Shown in pieces: positions 13,703-16,386 of a stretch of DNA of 16,386 bases; position 1 is the stretch's first letter, and the number at the start of each line of letters is the position of its first letter. A program made the position numbers and the translations under genes. The stretch is taken from assembly GCA_964439595.1 (NCBI GenBank), contig CAYTOK010000027.1, positions 1-16,386 of the forward strand, given 5' to 3'. Source of the stretch: CAIJXB01 sp964439595 (GTDB lineage: Bacteria > Chlamydiota > Chlamydiia > Chlamydiales > Rhabdochlamydiaceae). Below the pieces are notes generated by a model. That model was given only the letters and a program-made list of their open reading frames with translations, searched no databases and had not been told where the DNA came from.

Positions 13703-13775
13703 GGGTGTGTAGCTCAGCTGGTAGAGCAGCGATCTCCAAAGTCGCTGGTCGGGGGTTCGAATCCCTCCGCACTCG
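13703..13775 (+). tRNA. tRNA-Trp (anticodon CCA)
   Basis: The cloverleaf is complete: acceptor GGGTGTG with CGCACTC (two G-U type pairs), D-stem GCTC/GAGC, and anticodon stem GCGAT/GTCGC with loop CTCCAAA. The anticodon CCA reads UGG. The T-arm is GGGGG/CCCTC with TTCGAAT. The discriminator G at 13775 is the standard Trp identity base, and CCA is not encoded. Its position between tuf and secE is common in bacteria, including Chlamydia. Because the tuf terminator touches its 5' end, it needs readthrough or a promoter inside tuf. Confidence 0.96.
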
Positions 13776-13823
13776 ATGAATGAGATAGCAGTGGATAAAA
13801 AAAATATAAGAGGAGATACGAAA

Positions 13824-14057
13824 ATGGAAGTGAGTAAAAGTCGTATAAAGAATCGAAAATCTCTGTTTGTATATATCCAGGAGCTTAAGGAAGAATTGCA
13901 AAAAGTAAGTTGGACGAGTAAAGATGAGCTTCGATTTTCTACTAAAATGGTAGTATTATCAACGCTTTTTTTTGGTTTTGGAATTTATTTTGTAGACTTT
14001 CTGATAAAAAATGTTTTGGATTTAATTAAGGCAGTTTTGCATTTTATTTTTGGCTAA
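13824..14057 (+). CDS. secE: Preprotein translocase subunit SecE
   Basis: The 77-residue product is a short, single-span SecE, the clamp subunit of the SecYEG channel in the inner membrane. Residues 20-35 (ELKEELQKVSWTSKDE) form the conserved amphipathic helix, and residues about 43-62 the membrane helix, as in minimal SecE proteins (60-80 residues). The start ATG 13824 has AGGAG 8 bases ahead. An in-frame ATG at 13776, right behind the tRNA-Trp discriminator base, lacks a ribosome site and is rejected. secE begins the operon with nusG and the ribosomal protein genes, 14 bases ahead of nusG. Confidence 0.95.
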   Translation: MEVSKSRIKNRKSLFVYIQELKEELQKVSWTSKDELRFSTKMVVLSTLFFGFGIYFVDFLIKNVLDLIKAVLHFIFG

Positions 14058-14071
14058 TTAATAGGGGCAAC

Positions 14072-14620
14072 ATGCATAAATGGTACGTGATTCAAGCCGT
14101 TCCTGGGCTTGAAAAAAAAGTAAAAAAGTCTCTCGAAGAGAATTTAGAATCAAAAGGGATGAGCGAACTTATTAGTCAGATTCTTGTGCCAACCGAGAAT
14201 GTTGCTGAAGTGAAGAAAGGGCAGCAGAAGATTAGCGAAAAGAAGATGTGGCCTGGATATATTCTTATTTTTATGACACTGACAGATGATTCATGGATGT
14301 TTGTTAAAAACACGAATGGCGTTTTAGAATTTCTTGGCGGAGCAAATCCATATGCTCTTCCTCAACATGAAGTAGACGCTATATTGGAAGAACTAGAAGA
14401 GAAAAAGAAAGGTGTCGTTCAAAAACACAATATCTCTATTGGAGATAAAGTTAAAATTACAGACGGAGTTTTTGTGAACTTCGTAGGCTCTGTAATTGAA
14501 GTGTTCCATGATAAAGGTAGACTCAGTGTCATGGTAGCTATTTTTGGTCGAGAGACTCGAGTTGATGATTTAGAGTTTTGGCAGGTCGAACAGGTTTCGA
14601 CTGAGTCAGAAGTCGTTTAG
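14072..14620 (+). CDS. nusG: Transcription termination/antitermination protein NusG
   Basis: This 182-residue protein is a normal-length NusG, which binds RNA polymerase, suppresses pausing and links it to Rho or the ribosome. The N-terminal NGN domain begins with HKWYVIQAVPGLEKKV (2-17) and includes KKMWPGYILIFMTLTDDSW (57-75). The KOW domain runs from about 122 to 155 (GDKVKITDGVFVNFVGSVIEV at 124-144). The ATG at 14072 has AGGGG only 4 bases ahead, which is tight. It lies between secE and rplK, 19 bases before the latter, in the usual bacterial order. Confidence 0.98.
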   Translation: MHKWYVIQAVPGLEKKVKKSLEENLESKGMSELISQILVPTENVAEVKKGQQKISEKKMWPGYILIFMTLTDDSWMFVKNTNGVLEFLGGANPYALPQHEVDAILEELEEKKKGVVQKHNISIGDKVKITDGVFVNFVGSVIEVFHDKGRLSVMVAIFGRETRVDDLEFWQVEQVSTESEVV

Positions 14621-14639
14621 ATTGCAGTAAGGAAGAACA

Positions 14640-15068
14640 ATGGCAAAAAAACTTGTTAAGACGATTAAACTGCAGATTCCTGCAGGGAAAGCAAATCCAG
14701 CCCCACCTATCGGTCCAGCCCTTGGGGGAGCCGGTGTAAATATTATGGCTTTCTGTAAGGAATTTAACGCGAAGACACAGGACAAAGCAGGGGATATTTT
14801 ACCTGTCGTTATTTCTGTGTATTCCGATAAAACGTTTACTTTTATCACTAAACAACCTCCTTCTTCCCGGCTTATATTAAAAGAGCTTGGGATTGAATCG
14901 GGTTCAAAAGTGCCGAATAGAAACAAAGTAGGAAAGCTCACTAAAACGCAGGTTCGAAAGATTGCGAAATCAAAAATTTCGGACATGAGGGTGAATTCAG
15001 AAGAAGCTGCTATGCAGCTTATTATAGGTACCGCACGCTCTATGGGCGTGGATGTAATTGAAGGCTAA
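14640..15068 (+). CDS. rplK: 50S ribosomal protein L11
   Basis: This 142-residue protein is L11, which forms the base of the GTPase-associated stalk on 23S rRNA. The N-terminal domain has the family motif with PAGKANPAPPIGPALGGAGVNIMAFCKEFNA (residues about 15-45). The RNA-binding C-terminal domain includes KVGKLTKTQVRKIAKSK and ends with GTARSMGVDVIEG. Length is typical (141-142). AAGGAAG stands about 5 bases before the ATG. It is 2 bases from rplA. Confidence 0.98.
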   Translation: MAKKLVKTIKLQIPAGKANPAPPIGPALGGAGVNIMAFCKEFNAKTQDKAGDILPVVISVYSDKTFTFITKQPPSSRLILKELGIESGSKVPNRNKVGKLTKTQVRKIAKSKISDMRVNSEEAAMQLIIGTARSMGVDVIEG

Positions 15069-15070
15069 AT

Positions 15071-15778
15071 ATGTCGCATCAAAATAAAAGATTTCGGGAG
15101 ATAGCTAAGCTACATGAGGCAGGAAAAGCCTACACGTTGCTAGAAGCTATCGAAATTTTAAAGAAATGTCCTCCGACAAAATTTGATCAGTCGGTGGAGC
15201 TGTCGCTTAAAACAGGCGTAGAAGCGCAAAAATCAGATCAGCAGGTGCGAGGAACCGTTTCATTACCGAATGGAACGGGAAAAAAGATTGTTCTTGTCGT
15301 GTTTGCTCGCGGTGAGAAAATTCAAGAAGCTCTTGATGCTGGGGCTGATTATGCAGGAAACGAAGATCTCTTCGAGAAAATTAAATCAGGTTGGACAGAC
15401 TTCAGTTGTGTTATATCCACCCCGGATATGATGCGTGAAGTAGGTAAATTAGGAAAAGTGTTAGGTCCAAGAGGTCTGATGCCAACTCCTAAAGCCGGAA
15501 CCGTAACAACAGATGTAGCAAAGGCTATAGCAGAAGTTAAAGCTGGTAAAATTGAATTTAAAACAGATAAGCACGGTGTAATTAATAATTCTGTGGGTAA
15601 AATTTCTTTTAGTAAAGAAAAACTCCATGAGAATATGTTAGTTTATCTGCTTTCTATTGCAAAATCAAGACCGGCAACTGCTAAAGGGCAATTTTTAAAA
15701 TTGCTTTCTATGTCTTCTACAATGGGGCCTGGGCTGAAAATTGATTTGCATTCAATCCCAGAGATACAAGGAGTGTAA
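15071..15778 (+). CDS. rplA: 50S ribosomal protein L1
   Basis: This 235-residue protein is L1, which builds the mobile L1 stalk at the ribosomal E site and in many bacteria represses its own operon. Marks are KSDQQVRGTVSLPNGTGK (54-71), LGKVLGPRGLMPTPKAGTVT (127-146) and GKIEFKTDKHGVINNSVGK. Length agrees with the family (229-235). The start ATG 15071 lies 2 bases after the L11 stop; its GAAGG ribosome site is inside rplK, suggesting translational coupling. I did not find a clear L1-binding mimic in the short nusG-rplK gap. Confidence 0.98.
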   Translation: MSHQNKRFREIAKLHEAGKAYTLLEAIEILKKCPPTKFDQSVELSLKTGVEAQKSDQQVRGTVSLPNGTGKKIVLVVFARGEKIQEALDAGADYAGNEDLFEKIKSGWTDFSCVISTPDMMREVGKLGKVLGPRGLMPTPKAGTVTTDVAKAIAEVKAGKIEFKTDKHGVINNSVGKISFSKEKLHENMLVYLLSIAKSRPATAKGQFLKLLSMSSTMGPGLKIDLHSIPEIQGV

Positions 15779-15783
15779 AGATT

Positions 15784-16323
15784 ATGAGACCGGAAAAAAC
15801 ACTGTTATTAGAAGAGATTAACAAGGGAATTAATAATTCCACTGCCTTAATCTTTGCAACGTATAATAAGATGAATCCTAATCTTACAGCTGCTTTTCGT
15901 GTGAATGTGGGAAAAACCGGTGGAAGCTTTGCTGTCGTTAAGAAGAGAATCCTTCTGAAAGCTGCGGAAAAAGCTGGGTTTTCTTTAGATCGTGCAAACT
16001 TAACTGGACATGTGGGTGTAATTTTTACAGAAAAAGATCCTGTACAAACTACAAAATATGTCTATCAGTTTCGCAAAGAAAACGAAGCTATTTTTAACGT
16101 TTTAGGAGGAAGGTTTGAGGGAGTTGTTTGCTCTGCAAAAGATGTAGAGTTAATTTCTCAGCTACCAACTCGAGACGAAATGCGCGCAGAGCTCCTGGGT
16201 CTTTTTGAAGCTCCGATGAGTCAAACGCTTGCTGTTTTTGAAGCATTGCTAAGCAGCGTTATATATTGTTTGGACAACAAAGTCTCAGAAAATGAAGACA
16301 ATAAGTCCAATTTAGAAAATTAA
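15784..16323 (+). CDS. rplJ: 50S ribosomal protein L10
   Basis: This 179-residue protein is L10, the anchor for the L7/L12 dimers on the stalk. The N-terminal rRNA-binding domain (residues about 1-100) includes TALIFATYNKMNP, VVKKRILLKAAEKAG and GHVGVIFTEKDPV. The helical spine follows with LPTRDEMRAELLGLFEAPMSQ (about 127-147). It ends with an acidic, Asn-rich tail (SENEDNKSNLEN) and is a little longer than E. coli L10 (165). Only 5 bases separate it from rplA, so the L10-binding leader found ahead of rplJ in many bacteria has no room here. AAGGAG is about 10 bases before the ATG. Confidence 0.97.
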   Translation: MRPEKTLLLEEINKGINNSTALIFATYNKMNPNLTAAFRVNVGKTGGSFAVVKKRILLKAAEKAGFSLDRANLTGHVGVIFTEKDPVQTTKYVYQFRKENEAIFNVLGGRFEGVVCSAKDVELISQLPTRDEMRAELLGLFEAPMSQTLAVFEALLSSVIYCLDNKVSENEDNKSNLEN

Positions 16324-16349
16324 AAAAGAATAATTAATGAGGTTTTAAC

Positions 16350-16386
16350 GTGAGTACTCAAGAACAAACAATCGAAAATTTAGTCG
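16350..16386 (+). CDS. rplL: 50S ribosomal protein L7/L12, 5' end only
   Basis: A GTG start at 16350 with GAGG (16339-16342) 7 bases ahead opens a frame of twelve codons, read as M-STQEQTIENLV, before the window ends. The position right after rplJ and the short acidic start followed by a helix-like IENLV segment fit L7/L12. The truncation is the window edge, not a gene defect. Confidence 0.85.
   Translation, partial: MSTQEQTIENLV

Noticed and set aside
13776..13823. Earlier in-frame ATG for SecE.
   Set aside because: It begins right after tRNA-Trp, has no ribosome site, and ATG 13824 has AGGAG at good distance and gives the usual SecE length.
1..16386. CRISPR arrays, insertion sequences, phage genes, toxin-antitoxin pairs, metabolite riboswitches, restriction systems.
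   Set aside because: I found no regularly spaced repeats, no transposase or integrase motifs, and no recognised riboswitch cores or defence-system domains.

Overview
The window is bacterial and almost certainly comes from a member of the Chlamydiae, probably one outside the well-studied Chlamydia genus. The evidence is of three kinds. EF-Tu, IF-1 and the infA - tRNA-Thr - tuf - tRNA-Trp - secE - nusG - rplK - rplA - rplJ - rplL order match the arrangement I know from chlamydial genomes. A second block (DUF1207 protein, LOG-domain protein, MYG1-family protein, HIT protein, HEAT-repeat protein) resembles, from memory, the CT383-CT387 neighbourhood of Chlamydia trachomatis. Several unrecognised proteins carry paired hydrophobic segments of the kind seen in inclusion-membrane (Inc) proteins. 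The DNA is AT-rich. No species can be named from the sequence alone.

Layout. (1) 1-31: 5' half of a minus-strand tRNA cut by the window edge, with its own promoter. (2) 159-6646: conserved chlamydial block. An exported BON/DUF1207 protein (+) runs tail-to-tail into a LOG-domain protein (-), and the two share a TTAA as both stop codons. A divergent promoter region follows, then a + strand cluster of MYG1-family hydrolase, HIT protein and exported HEAT-repeat protein, packed with overlap or a 3-nt gap. (3) 6677-11325: accessory-looking island with four proteins I do not recognise. A two-gene minus operon encodes a 499-aa and a 277-aa protein. A divergent + gene encodes 305 aa, and a minus gene encodes 200 aa. 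A 388-bp intergenic stretch follows, holding a promoter, competing inverted repeats, a run of eight G and a doubtful small ORF. (4) 11326-11793: sufE on the minus strand with a TTG start and a near-consensus promoter. (5) 12038-16386: translation/transcription core in + orientation, running out of the window in rplL.

How the parts work together. The right-hand block makes initiation factor IF-1, elongation factor EF-Tu, two tRNAs, the Sec translocase subunit SecE, transcription factor NusG and ribosomal proteins of the L1 and L10/L12 stalks. Terminators after infA and after tuf divide it into units, and everything from secE onward is closely packed. The left-hand block joins envelope or periplasmic candidates with nucleotide-handling enzymes. 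The middle island is the best place to look for new biology. At least two of its products (199-499 aa, with bilobed hydrophobic domains) are plausible inclusion-membrane or type III secreted proteins, but this rests on topology only.

Limits: all calls come from reading the sequence without searches. Promoters are pattern matches to -35/-10 consensus, and synteny statements are from memory.
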